Below, one piece after another: positions 42,439-51,245 of a stretch of DNA of 64,000 bases; the stretch's first letter is position 1, and every line of letters begins with the position of its first letter. The notes below the pieces were generated by a model. That model was not told where the DNA came from. It ran no database searches and was given only the letters and a program-made list of their open reading frames with translations. Made by a program: the position numbers and the translations under genes. Source of the DNA: JANQOH01 sp965242575 (lineage in GTDB: Bacteria > Pseudomonadota > Alphaproteobacteria > UBA7887); the NCBI GenBank assembly GCA_965242575.1, contig OZ251461.1, forward strand, positions 1,488,001-1,552,000, read 5' to 3'.

Positions 42439-44340
42439 ATGGCCGTCTCCGCGGAATGGCGCGAATACGACGTTATCGTCGCCGGCTCCGGCGGGGCCGG
42501 AAGCGCGGCGGCGCAGGCGGCGGCCGAGGCCGGCGCGCGCGTTCTCGTCGTCGCCAAGGACCCGGTCGCCTGCTCCGACACCAAGATCGCCGAGGGCATC
42601 GTCACCGTGCGCGGGAGCGGCGACGCCGACGATTCCGAGACCGCGCTGGCGGAGAACCTGCGCATCGCCGGCGCCGACCTGCCGGACCCGCGCATCGCCG
42701 CCGCCTTCGCCCAGGACAGCCGCGACGCATACGACTGGATGCGCCGCCACGGCGTCCGCCCCGACATGGAGTCCGGCGCCGATGGCGGGCCGGACCGGCC
42801 CCGGGCCCTCGCCCTGCCGCTCGGCGGCCACACGCGGCGGCGCTCGGTCGGCCACCGCAACGGCGGCCTCGCCGTGGGGCACGCGGCGTGGAGCGCGGTG
42901 GCGCAGAACCCCCGCGTCGACTACCTGGAGGACGCGTGGCTCCTCGACATCGCCGTCGGCGGCGGCGAGGTCGCGGGCGGGCTGGTCTATCACGCGGCGG
43001 AGGGGGCGTTCGCCGCGGTCCGCGCGCCGTCGGTCGTCATCGCCGCCGGCGGGCTGGGCACGCTCTACTTCCCGAAGACCGACACGATGCGCGGCAACAC
43101 CGGCGATTCCTACGCGCTGGCGCTGCGCGCCGGAGCGGCGCTGGTCGACATGGAGCAGGTGCAGTTCCTGCCTTTCTGCATGACTCATCCGCCGGCCTAC
43201 GAAGGCCTGTGCGCCGGCGAGCCGGCGACGGCGGGGTATCTCGGCGTCCTGCGCGACCGCGACGGCCGGGTCATCCTCGACGGGGTGATGCTGCGCACCC
43301 GCGCCGAATGCTCCGCCGCCATCGTCCGCGCGGTCGCGCAGGGCCGGGGCACCGAGCGCGGCGGCTGCTGGCTCGACCTGACCGGCAACGCCCGGCTGCC
43401 GCGCGCCGGGCGCTATTACGACGCCTTCCTGCACACTTCGCTGACCGGCGTGATGGCGACGGTCCGCCAGGCCTGGGGCCGCGAGGCGGCGCGCTGCCGG
43501 ACGATGTGGGAGGTCCGCCCCGGCGCGCATTACGCCATGGGCGGCGCGCTGGCGGACGCCGACGGCGCGGCGGCGGACGGCGCGCCGCGCGGCCTCTTCG
43601 CCGCCGGGCAGGCGATGGGCGGCGTGTTCGGCGCCAACCGGCTCGGCTCGACCTCGCTGACCGAAGGCCCGGTGTTCGGCGCCCGCGCCGGGCGCGCGGC
43701 GGCGGCGCGGGCGCGGACGCGCGCCGCGGCGCCGGACCGGGCGCCGCTCGAAGCGCTCCTCGCGGCGCGGCGCGCGCGATTCGGCCGCGGCGCCGGCGCG
43801 GCGCCGGCGGCGCTGATCGAACGCTTGCAGGGAGCCTGCTGGGAGGGGATCGGCCCCGCCCGCACCGGAGCCGGCCTGGCGCGGTTCCGGGCCGAGCTGC
43901 GGGCGCTGCGCGCCGCGGCGGCCGATGCGCGCGTCTCCGGCGAGGCGGTGTGGAACCAGTCGTTCATCGACGCGGCGGAGCTCGACAACATGCTCGACGC
44001 GGCGGAGGCGGTGGCGCTGGCGGCGGCGGCGCGCGAACGCGGCCTGGGCGCGCATGTCCGCCTCGACGGCCCGCGCGGCGGCGCCCTCGCCGCGTTCGCC
44101 CGGCCGTATTCGACCGTCATCCGCCGGGGCGCCGGCGGCGCGCTCGCGGTCGACCGCCTGGCGCGCCCGCGCACCCCGCTGCGGCGCCTGCTCCCCTACC
44201 TCGCGCAATCGGCGCGGCGGAAGCTGTGGCTCAAGGCGCTGCGCCTGCTGCCGCCGCGCGCCCAGGACCGCATCATCGAGAAGCGCTACCGCGCGGTCAT
44301 GGGCGAGATCGCGGCGCCGGAGGCGGCCGCCGGCGCATGA
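42439..44340 (+). CDS. SdhA/FrdA-like FAD-dependent dehydrogenase subunit
   Basis: A 633-residue flavoprotein of the succinate dehydrogenase/fumarate reductase/aspartate oxidase family. The FAD-binding Rossmann motif is YDVIVAGSGGAGSAAAQ. The substrate region contains HTRRRSVGHRNGG, VVIAAGGLGTLYFPKTD and the GDSYALALRAGA block. RPGAHYAMGGAL and GGVFGANRLGSTSLTE form the capping and second flavin-binding parts. It overlaps the Fe-S gene downstream as ATGA. No heme-binding membrane subunits are nearby, so it is not the respiratory complex II operon. A soluble fumarate reductase, or a dehydrogenase for another dicarboxylate, is likely. Confidence 0.85.
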   Translation: MAVSAEWREYDVIVAGSGGAGSAAAQAAAEAGARVLVVAKDPVACSDTKIAEGIVTVRGSGDADDSETALAENLRIAGADLPDPRIAAAFAQDSRDAYDWMRRHGVRPDMESGADGGPDRPRALALPLGGHTRRRSVGHRNGGLAVGHAAWSAVAQNPRVDYLEDAWLLDIAVGGGEVAGGLVYHAAEGAFAAVRAPSVVIAAGGLGTLYFPKTDTMRGNTGDSYALALRAGAALVDMEQVQFLPFCMTHPPAYEGLCAGEPATAGYLGVLRDRDGRVILDGVMLRTRAECSAAIVRAVAQGRGTERGGCWLDLTGNARLPRAGRYYDAFLHTSLTGVMATVRQAWGREAARCRTMWEVRPGAHYAMGGALADADGAAADGAPRGLFAAGQAMGGVFGANRLGSTSLTEGPVFGARAGRAAAARARTRAAAPDRAPLEALLAARRARFGRGAGAAPAALIERLQGACWEGIGPARTGAGLARFRAELRALRAAAADARVSGEAVWNQSFIDAAELDNMLDAAEAVALAAAARERGLGAHVRLDGPRGGALAAFARPYSTVIRRGAGGALAVDRLARPRTPLRRLLPYLAQSARRKLWLKALRLLPPRAQDRIIEKRYRAVMGEIAAPEAAAGA

Positions 44341-45047
44341 AGGTGACGTTGATGACCGCGCGCGGCGGGGCGGCGGAGCCCGTCGTCTTCGACTACGCGC
44401 CGCGCGAGGAGGGCGAGCGGCCGATGGCGCTCGACGTGCTGTTGCAGGCCCGGGCCGGGCCGCTGCCCGACCTCGCGTTCCGCTACGGCTGCCGCAACCG
44501 GACCTGCGGAGTGTGCACGGTGGACGTCAACGGGCGCCCGCGCATCGCCTGCCGGGCGCGGGTGCGCGAGGGCGACGTCATCGCCGCGCCGGGGACGCTG
44601 CCGGCGCTGCGCGACCTGGTCCCGCGCCGCGACGGGGTGGCGCGGCAGTTGCGCGGGCGCGCCCCCGGCGCGGCGCGCGGCAACGACCTCGACGTCGCGG
44701 CGCCGGACGACTACCACGCGCTGACGGCGTGCATCGAATGCTACGCCTGCCTGCACGGCTGCCCCATGCATGCGCGCAACTTCGCCGGCGGCGCGGAGTC
44801 GCGCGCCCCCGACGGCGCCTATCGCTGGGGCAACCCGTTCTCGCTGTTGAAGCTGCGGCGCATCCAGCTGGACCCGGCGGCGGCGGCGGACGACAAGGCG
44901 CGCGCGGCGGAGGCCGCCTCCGACCTCGGCCTCGACGCCTGCCGCGACTGCCCCGGCTGCAAGTGCGGCGTGGGCATAGACCTCAAGCGCAAGGTGGTCC
45001 GCCCGCTGCTGGAGGCGGCGGACTCCGGCCCTACCAGTCGTTCCTGA
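44337..45047 (+). CDS. SdhB/FrdB-like iron-sulfur subunit
   Basis: A 236-residue electron-transfer subunit. An N-terminal ferredoxin-like domain holds a 2Fe-2S cluster in RYGCRNRTCGVCTVDVNGRP. The C-terminal domain has CIECYACLHGCP, a normal cluster motif, and CRDCPGCKCGVGIDLKR, a compact and atypical last motif compared with the SdhB pattern. The Arg/Lys end KVVRPLLEA is ordinary. The gene begins inside the stop codon of the flavoprotein gene and converges with gloB, overlapping its 3' end by 17 bases. Together the two subunits would form a soluble or peripherally bound oxidoreductase. Confidence 0.85.
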   Translation: MKVTLMTARGGAAEPVVFDYAPREEGERPMALDVLLQARAGPLPDLAFRYGCRNRTCGVCTVDVNGRPRIACRARVREGDVIAAPGTLPALRDLVPRRDGVARQLRGRAPGAARGNDLDVAAPDDYHALTACIECYACLHGCPMHARNFAGGAESRAPDGAYRWGNPFSLLKLRRIQLDPAAAADDKARAAEAASDLGLDACRDCPGCKCGVGIDLKRKVVRPLLEAADSGPTSRS

Positions 45048-45822
45048 GCGCGCGGAGCTTGAGGAAGACCTCGCGCGGGGCGGGGTCGTCGGGCAGGTCG
45101 GGGAAAGTCTGGCGCAGGCGGGCCACGACGCCGGGGCTGTGCAGGCGGAAGAAGGCGTTGACCTCCTTCTCCAGCGCCAGGGTGGTGACCTTGGCGGCGT
45201 GCGGGTCCTGGCCCTCGATCTCGCCGCGGAGCGCCCGCGCGCGGGCGTTGCCGGGTTCGCGGTCGAGGGTGAAGTCCAGGTTGTTGGCGATGTAGTCGTG
45301 CCCCGGATAGACCAGCGTCCCGCCGGGCAGGCGGGCGAGCTGGGCGGCGAAGGTCTCGTAGAGCTCCTCCGGATGGCCGCCGTTGTGGCAGTTGCCGGCG
45401 CCGGCGTTGAACAGCGTGTCGCCGCAGAACAGCGCCGGCGCGTCGGTCCGCGACAGCAGGCAGACGTGGCTCATGGTGTGGCCGGGGGTGTCGAGCGCCT
45501 CGAGCTCCACCGTCCGCCCGACCTTCACCACGTCGCCGGCGGCGAGGCCCACGTCGATCCCGGGAATGCGCCCCTTCGCGCCGGCGTGGGCGAGGAGCTT
45601 CGCGCCGGTGGCGGCGATGGTGGCTTCGTTGCCGCCGGTGTGGTCGCCGTGCTCATGGGTGTTGAGGACCTGGGTTATGTCCCATCCCTCGGCCCGGGCG
45701 GCGGCGAGGCAGCGGCGGTGGTCGAGCGGGTCGACCGCCAGCGCCTCCCCGGTCTCCGGGCAAGCGATGAGGTAGTTGAAGTTGCGGTAGGCGTTCTCGG
45801 TGTAGAGCTGCTTGACGATCAT
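45031..45822 (-). CDS. gloB: Hydroxyacylglutathione hydrolase (glyoxalase II)-like
   Basis: A 263-residue metallo-beta-lactamase-fold thioesterase that hydrolyses S-lactoylglutathione. The metal-binding motif THEHGDHTGGN is present, followed by DTPGHTMSHVCLL, LFCGDTLFNAGAGNC and the C-terminal YPGHDYIANNL. This gives all the glyoxalase II ligands. The start codon at 45822 overlaps the stop codon of the TOPRIM gene (ATGA), and the gloB ribosome site (agagga) lies in the last codons of that gene. The defence pair has therefore been placed immediately upstream. Confidence 0.92.
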   Translation of the reverse strand: MIVKQLYTENAYRNFNYLIACPETGEALAVDPLDHRRCLAAARAEGWDITQVLNTHEHGDHTGGNEATIAATGAKLLAHAGAKGRIPGIDVGLAAGDVVKVGRTVELEALDTPGHTMSHVCLLSRTDAPALFCGDTLFNAGAGNCHNGGHPEELYETFAAQLARLPGGTLVYPGHDYIANNLDFTLDREPGNARARALRGEIEGQDPHAAKVTTLALEKEVNAFFRLHSPGVVARLRQTFPDLPDDPAPREVFLKLRALRNDW

Positions 45823-46418
45823 CGCCGATCCTCTTGTGGTGTCGGGTCTGGTTCCGTTTGGGCGCACTTTTGCAAAAATTCCTTCAGCGCGTCCAGATCG
45901 GGCGCCTCCAGATTCCAATGTCGGCGGTCACTGTAATTCCTGTCCTTCTCTTTTGGGCCATTACCTACCGCTTCGCAATAAGAGAAAATCCGCGCCTTGG
46001 AATCCGGCATATTGTAATTTTGACAAATATTCCGCAAGCACTTCTGATACTCAGTAAAACAATCATGTATGCGCCTATGTCGTTCCGTGGCTATTTTCTC
46101 CAAAAGAGTTTCCAAATTTCCAGAACGCTTGTTATCCGGAAAAAGAAACCAGTAATTGACAGGGAGATTGAGTCGCGCCTTCTCCACTTCGATTTCATCT
46201 AGCCGACCGGAGATATCCGCATCCGCGTCTAATATGATCGCTATGCGCTTTCCAGCATCATAGCTCCTCTGGATCCGGCGTTGCGCCGCCGACAATTTCG
46301 ATATCCCGCCCCCGATGACTTCCGACTGGAAGATCGACAAGCCGATACGATCCAGAAAGGCGTCGAGAAACAATTTATCGTTATCTCCTTCGACGAATAT
46401 GACACAGGTCACAGTCAT
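45819..46418 (-). CDS. TOPRIM-domain protein (DUF3226-like), partner of the adjacent ATPase
   Basis: A 199-residue protein with a TOPRIM nuclease/ligand fold. The acidic motif FVEGDNDKLFLDAFL near the N-terminus and the DxD motif in IAIILDADADISGRLDE carry the metal-binding residues. GGGISKLSAAQRR is also typical of DUF3226/OLD-type TOPRIM proteins. G+C is close to 45%, far below the neighbours. Its ATG overlaps the ATPase stop (TAATG) and its stop overlaps gloB (ATGA). The ATPase-plus-TOPRIM split is reminiscent of class 4 OLD/PARIS (AriA-AriB), but the effector is shorter and belongs to a different family. I infer an anti-phage role. Confidence 0.82.
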   Translation of the reverse strand: MTVTCVIFVEGDNDKLFLDAFLDRIGLSIFQSEVIGGGISKLSAAQRRIQRSYDAGKRIAIILDADADISGRLDEIEVEKARLNLPVNYWFLFPDNKRSGNLETLLEKIATERHRRIHDCFTEYQKCLRNICQNYNMPDSKARIFSYCEAVGNGPKEKDRNYSDRRHWNLEAPDLDALKEFLQKCAQTEPDPTPQEDRR

Positions 46419-47596
46419 TATCGAATCTCTATATCGTGTTCGATGTTATGAGCGAATTGCTCGTAATCGTACCGGTAAGAACGCACATTTCCTTCCTGAT
46501 CTCGCGCAAGAACGAAACACTTCGTTGCAGATCGAATGGCTGCGAACTCCTCCCCTTTCAAAATGTTCCTCAAGCACTCAAGAGCATCCATGCTATGCGT
46601 AGTAACAAAAATTTGCACTCCTCTCGCGACAGACAGGGTCAGAATTGCCTCCAAAAGCGTTCGCATTCCCGTGTAATGAATTCCGTCCTCGATTTGGTCA
46701 ATCAAAACCATTCTAGATTTATCCAGAATGCATTGTGACACGATGCTGGCCGCGCGAATTATGCCGCTCCCGAATAGGTTGATGGGCAACATCTTCTTCA
46801 GCCCGATATCCAGGAATATCTTATCTCCCGGCGCGGCTATATCTTGGACTTGCCCATCTATGTTCTTAAGAATCTCGACCAGATCGTATCTCTTTTTATT
46901 GACTATCAATTCCGAGAGAGAATCGACATCATAGTCAAATCCAGACACAAAAAACCGGGACAGGATGAGGTTTCGCTGTGCGAATTCAGACAAAGCCTGC
47001 GGAGAGGGATGCGCAACGTATCCCACACTCCTATCTTCGTGTGGGAAAAAATGACACGTAACCGACGAAGGATCTTTCGCCGACTCGCTTTTCAATTCGG
47101 CGTCGTACCGAAAAACACGGGGCCGATTAACTTCCGACGATGACAAGGAAGTGTCAGGCATAGCCCCTTTGTTGTCAGTGGTTTTGCGATTCAGATCCTG
47201 TTGGTTCATAATTTCGGACAAGTCCTCCGTCGACGCGCTAATGGACAACTTCCGCCGCTCCCCCCGGGCAGGAACGGTAGCCGCCAACTCGCTGCGTTCG
47301 TCGATGTTCAGATTGTGAAGCATGTTGAACAAGTCGTCCTGTGTAAGAACGATGTAACGCCTCATATTCTGGGTTCTGATAACCAGTTCTTGGTTTCCTA
47401 TGCCGGCGAGGAGGTGGATCGCCTCCATAACCGTCGTCTTTCCGGTATCGTTGGCGCCCAAAATAACGTTGAATGCCCCAAGCCCATCCAGTTCGATGCT
47501 CCGAAGCCCACGGAAATGGCGGATGGAAACCGCTTCGAAGTGATGATCATTTGGCACGGACGGCATCTCGTCGCGCGTTTCCGGCGATGCGATCAT
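46418..47596 (-). CDS. OLD-like AAA/ABC-type ATPase of a putative defence pair
   Basis: A 392-residue ATPase of the AAA_15/AAA_21 (OLD-like) group. It starts FEAVSIRHFRGLRSIELDGL, with Walker A GANDTGKT at residues 47-54. The ABC signature-like INLFGSGIIRAASIV comes near residue 290. Walker B is MVLIDQIEDGIHYTGM, and THSMDAL is the switch histidine region. Where most relatives have Asp-Glu in Walker B, here it is Asp-Gln. Base composition is strikingly AT-rich compared with flanking genes. The ATG overlaps the CoA-transferase stop codon; an internal start at 47566 (MPSVPNDHHFE) is possible. Confidence 0.88.
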   Translation of the reverse strand: MIASPETRDEMPSVPNDHHFEAVSIRHFRGLRSIELDGLGAFNVILGANDTGKTTVMEAIHLLAGIGNQELVIRTQNMRRYIVLTQDDLFNMLHNLNIDERSELAATVPARGERRKLSISASTEDLSEIMNQQDLNRKTTDNKGAMPDTSLSSSEVNRPRVFRYDAELKSESAKDPSSVTCHFFPHEDRSVGYVAHPSPQALSEFAQRNLILSRFFVSGFDYDVDSLSELIVNKKRYDLVEILKNIDGQVQDIAAPGDKIFLDIGLKKMLPINLFGSGIIRAASIVSQCILDKSRMVLIDQIEDGIHYTGMRTLLEAILTLSVARGVQIFVTTHSMDALECLRNILKGEEFAAIRSATKCFVLARDQEGNVRSYRYDYEQFAHNIEHDIEIR

Positions 47597-48783
47597 GATC
47601 CGGTCCCCAGTGTGCCGCGCGCCTCGAACCCGGCGATATCGTCGCCACCGTAGCCCAGTTCGCGGAGGATGTCAAAATTATCCGCGCCGAGGAAGGGGGC
47701 CATGGCGCGGACCTCGGCGGGGGTGCGGTCGAAGCGCGCGGCCGGGCGCGGTTGGCGCACCGGGCCCAGCGCCGGGTCGTCGTGGATCTCGAGGGTCCCG
47801 TTCGCCGCGACCTGCGCGTCGTCGAGCAGTTCGCGGCGCGTGAGCACGGGGGCGGAGGGAACCTGCTCGGCGTCGAGGCGGGCGAGGATCTCCGCCGCCG
47901 GCCATTTGGCGATCTCCTCGCCCGTTATGGCGCGGCGGGCGGCGACGTTGGCGAAGCGCAGCGCCGGGGTCGCGAAGCGCGGGTCGTCCAGCAGGTCCTC
48001 GCGCCGGAGCGCCCGGCACATGCCGGCCCATTCGGCGTCGGTGACCGCGCCGGCGGTGATGTGGCCGTCCTTCGCCCGGAAGACCAGGTCCAGCCCCATC
48101 TGCCCGCGCGCCGGGTCCGCCTCCCGCCCCACCCAGGAGAGCGCCGACATGCCTTCGGGCCACAGATAGGCGATCGTCGCGTCCAGCATCGACAGGCGCA
48201 CGTGCTGGCCTTCGCCGGTGCGCTCGCGCGCCAGCAGCGCGGCGACGATCGCCTGCGCCGCCGCGAGCGCCGTCGTTTTGTCGGGGACGATGGTGCGGAC
48301 CATGCGCGGCTCGCCGGTGGCGCGGTCGGACTGGATGTCGGCGAGGCCCGACAGCGCCTGGATCACCGGGTCGTACACCCGCTTGTGGGCGTAGGGGCCG
48401 GTCTCGCCGAAGCCGCTGATCGAGACGAACACGATGTCGGGGCGGACGGCGCGCACCGCCTCCTCGCCCAGGCCCATGCGGTCGATGGCGCCGGGGCGGT
48501 AGTTCTGCACCAGCACGTCGGCCGTGGCGGCGAGCTTGCGGACGACGGCGACTCCCTCCGCCGATTTGAGGTCGACGGCGAGCGACCGCTTGCCCCGGTT
48601 GCAGCACAGGAACGACGAGGTCATGCCGCGGTTCTCGACGCCGACGCGGCGCATGAGCTCGCCGCCGGGCGGCTCGATCTTGATCACGTCCGCGCCCTGG
48701 TCGGCGAGCATCATCGCGGCGACCGGCCCCGACACCATCGTCGTCAGGTCGAGGACGCGGAAGCCGTCCAGCGGGCCGGGCAT
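47593..48783 (-). CDS. CaiB/BaiF-family CoA-transferase
   Basis: A 396-residue class III CoA-transferase that moves CoA between organic acids. It has the typical opening DGFRVLDLTTMVSGPVAAMM, ADQGADVIKIEPPGGELMRR and SLAVDLKSAEGVAVVRKLAA. ADVLVQNYRPGAIDRMGLG, whose motif precedes the catalytic Asp region, and GFGETGPYAHKRVYDPVIQA follow. No specific substrate can be read. The gene is downstream of a GST gene with a TGATG overlap, and its stop overlaps the ATPase gene of the putative defence pair. Confidence 0.92.
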   Translation of the reverse strand: MPGPLDGFRVLDLTTMVSGPVAAMMLADQGADVIKIEPPGGELMRRVGVENRGMTSSFLCCNRGKRSLAVDLKSAEGVAVVRKLAATADVLVQNYRPGAIDRMGLGEEAVRAVRPDIVFVSISGFGETGPYAHKRVYDPVIQALSGLADIQSDRATGEPRMVRTIVPDKTTALAAAQAIVAALLARERTGEGQHVRLSMLDATIAYLWPEGMSALSWVGREADPARGQMGLDLVFRAKDGHITAGAVTDAEWAGMCRALRREDLLDDPRFATPALRFANVAARRAITGEEIAKWPAAEILARLDAEQVPSAPVLTRRELLDDAQVAANGTLEIHDDPALGPVRQPRPAARFDRTPAEVRAMAPFLGADNFDILRELGYGGDDIAGFEARGTLGTGS

Positions 48784-49442
48784 CACGCCCCTCCGACATG
48801 CGGGAATTCGCGGCCGGGGTAGTTGAAGCGCATGGCTTCGCGGTAGGCGGGACGTTCGGCGATGCGGGCGCGCCAGGAGTCCGTCTCCGGCGGCAGGGGG
48901 ATGCCGTACATGTCCGCCCAGTCGAGGCAGGTGGCGAGGAGGATGTCGGCGGGGCCGAACGCGCCCATCAGCCACGGCGCGGCGCGGGCCACGCGCGGCG
49001 CCATGGCGCGCGCCTGCTGGAGGAAGTATTCCCGGGCCGACTCCACCGCGCCCGGCGCCGCGCCGTAGATGTGCTTGAGGCCGTCGTGGCGGCGGATGAG
49101 GTAGAGGCTGTGGGCGTCGAGTTCGGTCATGACGAACCAGCACCATTCCGCGAGCCGGGCGCGCTCGCCGGCGTCGGCGGGGCGGAGGAAGCCGTCGGGA
49201 AGCGGGAAGCGCTCCGCCAGGTAGAACACGATGGCCGCGCTTTCGGTGAGGACGAGTTCGCCGTGGCGCAGCGTCGGGATTTTGCCGCGCGGGTTGAGCG
49301 CGAGATACTCCGCCGTCTGCGTCTCGCCGGTGCGCGAGCCGATGGGGTGCGTGGTGTATGCGAGGCCGAGTTCGCGCAGCATCCAGTGCACGCGCATGGT
49401 GCGCGTGCTGGAGATTCCCCAGACCTCGACCGGCTCCGGCAT
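48783..49442 (-). CDS. Glutathione S-transferase family protein
   Basis: A 219-residue GST. The thioredoxin-like N-terminal domain has VWGISSTRTMRVHWMLRELG, NPRGKIPTLRHGELVLTESA with the cis-Pro and the Glu-Ser glutathione contact, and IVFYLAERF. The C-terminal domain is all-helical, with GAFGPADILLATCLDWAD. The catalytic Ser/Thr is probably in the STRT segment. It forms a two-gene unit with the CoA-transferase, whose start it overlaps. Together with gloB it points to glutathione-based detoxification in this neighbourhood. Confidence 0.9.
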   Translation of the reverse strand: MPEPVEVWGISSTRTMRVHWMLRELGLAYTTHPIGSRTGETQTAEYLALNPRGKIPTLRHGELVLTESAAIVFYLAERFPLPDGFLRPADAGERARLAEWCWFVMTELDAHSLYLIRRHDGLKHIYGAAPGAVESAREYFLQQARAMAPRVARAAPWLMGAFGPADILLATCLDWADMYGIPLPPETDSWRARIAERPAYREAMRFNYPGREFPHVGGA

Positions 49443-49490
49443 GGCGCGCAGTGTAACGCCGCCGGGCGGGCCGGCGCAAGCGGCGTCAAG

Positions 49491-51176
49491 TCACCGGCCC
49501 GCGGCGATCAGCTCCTCGCTGAGCGGGTTCGCCCGCCGCGCCACCAGCAGCTCGAGATGCACCGTGGCGCGGGTCATGCCGCAATAGAGCCGTCTTCGCC
49601 AATCCTCCATCCGTCCGGGATCGGGGTCGACGTCGCACAGGATCACCGCCGGCGCCTGCTGTCCCTTGAAACGGTGGATGCTGTCGAAGAGTATCTGTCC
49701 ATTCGACATCTTCTGGTTGCCGGATCGATCGTAACCTTGGAATCGGCTGAGGGTGTAGCCGCCAAGAGGCCGCGACGAACCGCCGACGGCCGAGCGTCCG
49801 ACACCGCGCATCGTGAGCAGGGTTATGTCCTCGGGGCGGAATCCAAGCCTTCGCAACTCGGTGACGCGCGCCGCCGCCAGTTTCACCTGGTCCGCGGGAT
49901 CGTCGTAAGGCCAGACTTTCACGTCGAAGCCGGCGACGGGGCTGGCGCACTCGAACTCGAACGACGGAAGTACCGTTCTTATGAAGCGCGCAATGGCCTC
50001 CGGCGAGCGATAGTTGCGCCGCGCGCGCAAGCCGACGACACCGGCCCTGTCGCGCGGCTCGGTTTGTCGGATGTTCTGATCGGAATCTTCCAACCAAAGA
50101 AAATCATGGTCGTCTTTTAGGAAAAGATCGAGCACCTCAAACCATTCTGGCTTGAAATCCTGCGCTTCATCTATGATCAATCTATCGAACCTCCAGCTTT
50201 CGGGCACTCCGTCCTCGATCGCCCGCTCCTTCACGCGATCCTCCACTTCCGACCAGAACGTATCCTGATTCTGGAGATGATCGCGCACCCGGTCGAAATC
50301 CAGAGTGTCGCCGCGATCCTCCAGGAAGCTGACGCAGAACCCGTACCAGGTCTGAACCAGACCGTCGTCGGGGACTCTTTCATTCAAATTCTCGCGTAAC
50401 GACCGGTTAAAGCAGAGCATAAGCGAACGCTTGCCGGACTCCGCCGCGCGCGTATAAAAGTGGGTTGCGATCTCGGTTTTACCGCAACCGGCAACACCCT
50501 TCACACGCAACCGCAGGGGCGACATCTCGATGTCGCCGATTCTATCGACGAGCTCCGCGCTCAACCTGGCGAAAGATCGATCCTGCTCGTCCTTACAGGC
50601 ATGCACGTCGGGAACGACTTCGAATGTCTGGCGGAAGAAGCGGTGCACGGCCTCGGCGAAGTCGTCGTCCGCTCCGGTTCCCGCTCCCCATGTGTCGGCG
50701 ACGATACGGGCGAGATCGCGGCGGCGCGTTTTGTCGACTATCCGTTCCGCGTCGAGGCCGGCCGCGTTCAGTCTGGCTATGCGGTAATCCGGACAGTAAA
50801 GCAGATAATCGACAGACAGTCCGCGTCGTCCAGCGGCGGCCTGCCGGAATTTCCCGCGGATGGAGTCCAGGTTGCGATGAATTTGGGTCGAAACGGATTT
50901 CACCTTGTCTGGATAATTTTTCTTGAGACCGTCCGCCGTTTCGACGAGGGGTCCGTTTTTCTGCTCAATGACGACGATTCGTCCATCGCGGTTGACCACA
51001 ACGAAATCGATTTCCCCGAACGTCGTGCGATCCGCTTTCGCGCGGGTCCAGTGAACGCCGTGATAGATCGTGAATTCGGGACCCAGACCGGCCTCGAGAT
51101 GCTCCAGCGTGGCCATTTCGCCGCCATGTGCGCTGGAACGCGCGAACCTGATCACTCCAGGAATTGCGTAGGCCAT
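49491..51176 (-). CDS. NERD-domain/UvrD-like superfamily 1 helicase
   Basis: A 561-residue protein. Residues 20-120 form a NERD nuclease-related domain, with GEIDFVVVNRDG (Asp57) and VVIEQKNGP (Glu71, Lys73), which give a PD-(D/E)XK-like triad. The helicase follows: Walker A GVAGCGKT at 227-234, Walker B in FDRLIIDEAQDFKPEW, the RRNYRSPEAIARFI motif IV region, and DSIHRFKGQQAPAVILCDVD as motif V. LYCGMTRA is motif VI. G+C is moderately lower than the surroundings. NERD helicases of this size are frequent in defence islands. The gene is not overlapped by neighbours and may be expressed alone. Confidence 0.9.
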   Translation of the reverse strand: MAYAIPGVIRFARSSAHGGEMATLEHLEAGLGPEFTIYHGVHWTRAKADRTTFGEIDFVVVNRDGRIVVIEQKNGPLVETADGLKKNYPDKVKSVSTQIHRNLDSIRGKFRQAAAGRRGLSVDYLLYCPDYRIARLNAAGLDAERIVDKTRRRDLARIVADTWGAGTGADDDFAEAVHRFFRQTFEVVPDVHACKDEQDRSFARLSAELVDRIGDIEMSPLRLRVKGVAGCGKTEIATHFYTRAAESGKRSLMLCFNRSLRENLNERVPDDGLVQTWYGFCVSFLEDRGDTLDFDRVRDHLQNQDTFWSEVEDRVKERAIEDGVPESWRFDRLIIDEAQDFKPEWFEVLDLFLKDDHDFLWLEDSDQNIRQTEPRDRAGVVGLRARRNYRSPEAIARFIRTVLPSFEFECASPVAGFDVKVWPYDDPADQVKLAAARVTELRRLGFRPEDITLLTMRGVGRSAVGGSSRPLGGYTLSRFQGYDRSGNQKMSNGQILFDSIHRFKGQQAPAVILCDVDPDPGRMEDWRRRLYCGMTRATVHLELLVARRANPLSEELIAAGR

Positions 51177-51245
51177 CGTTCACCGTCCCTCTGCGAAGCT
51201 CCGACTCCGTTTTAGCAGCCCGCCCGCCAGCAGTCCATATATCCG

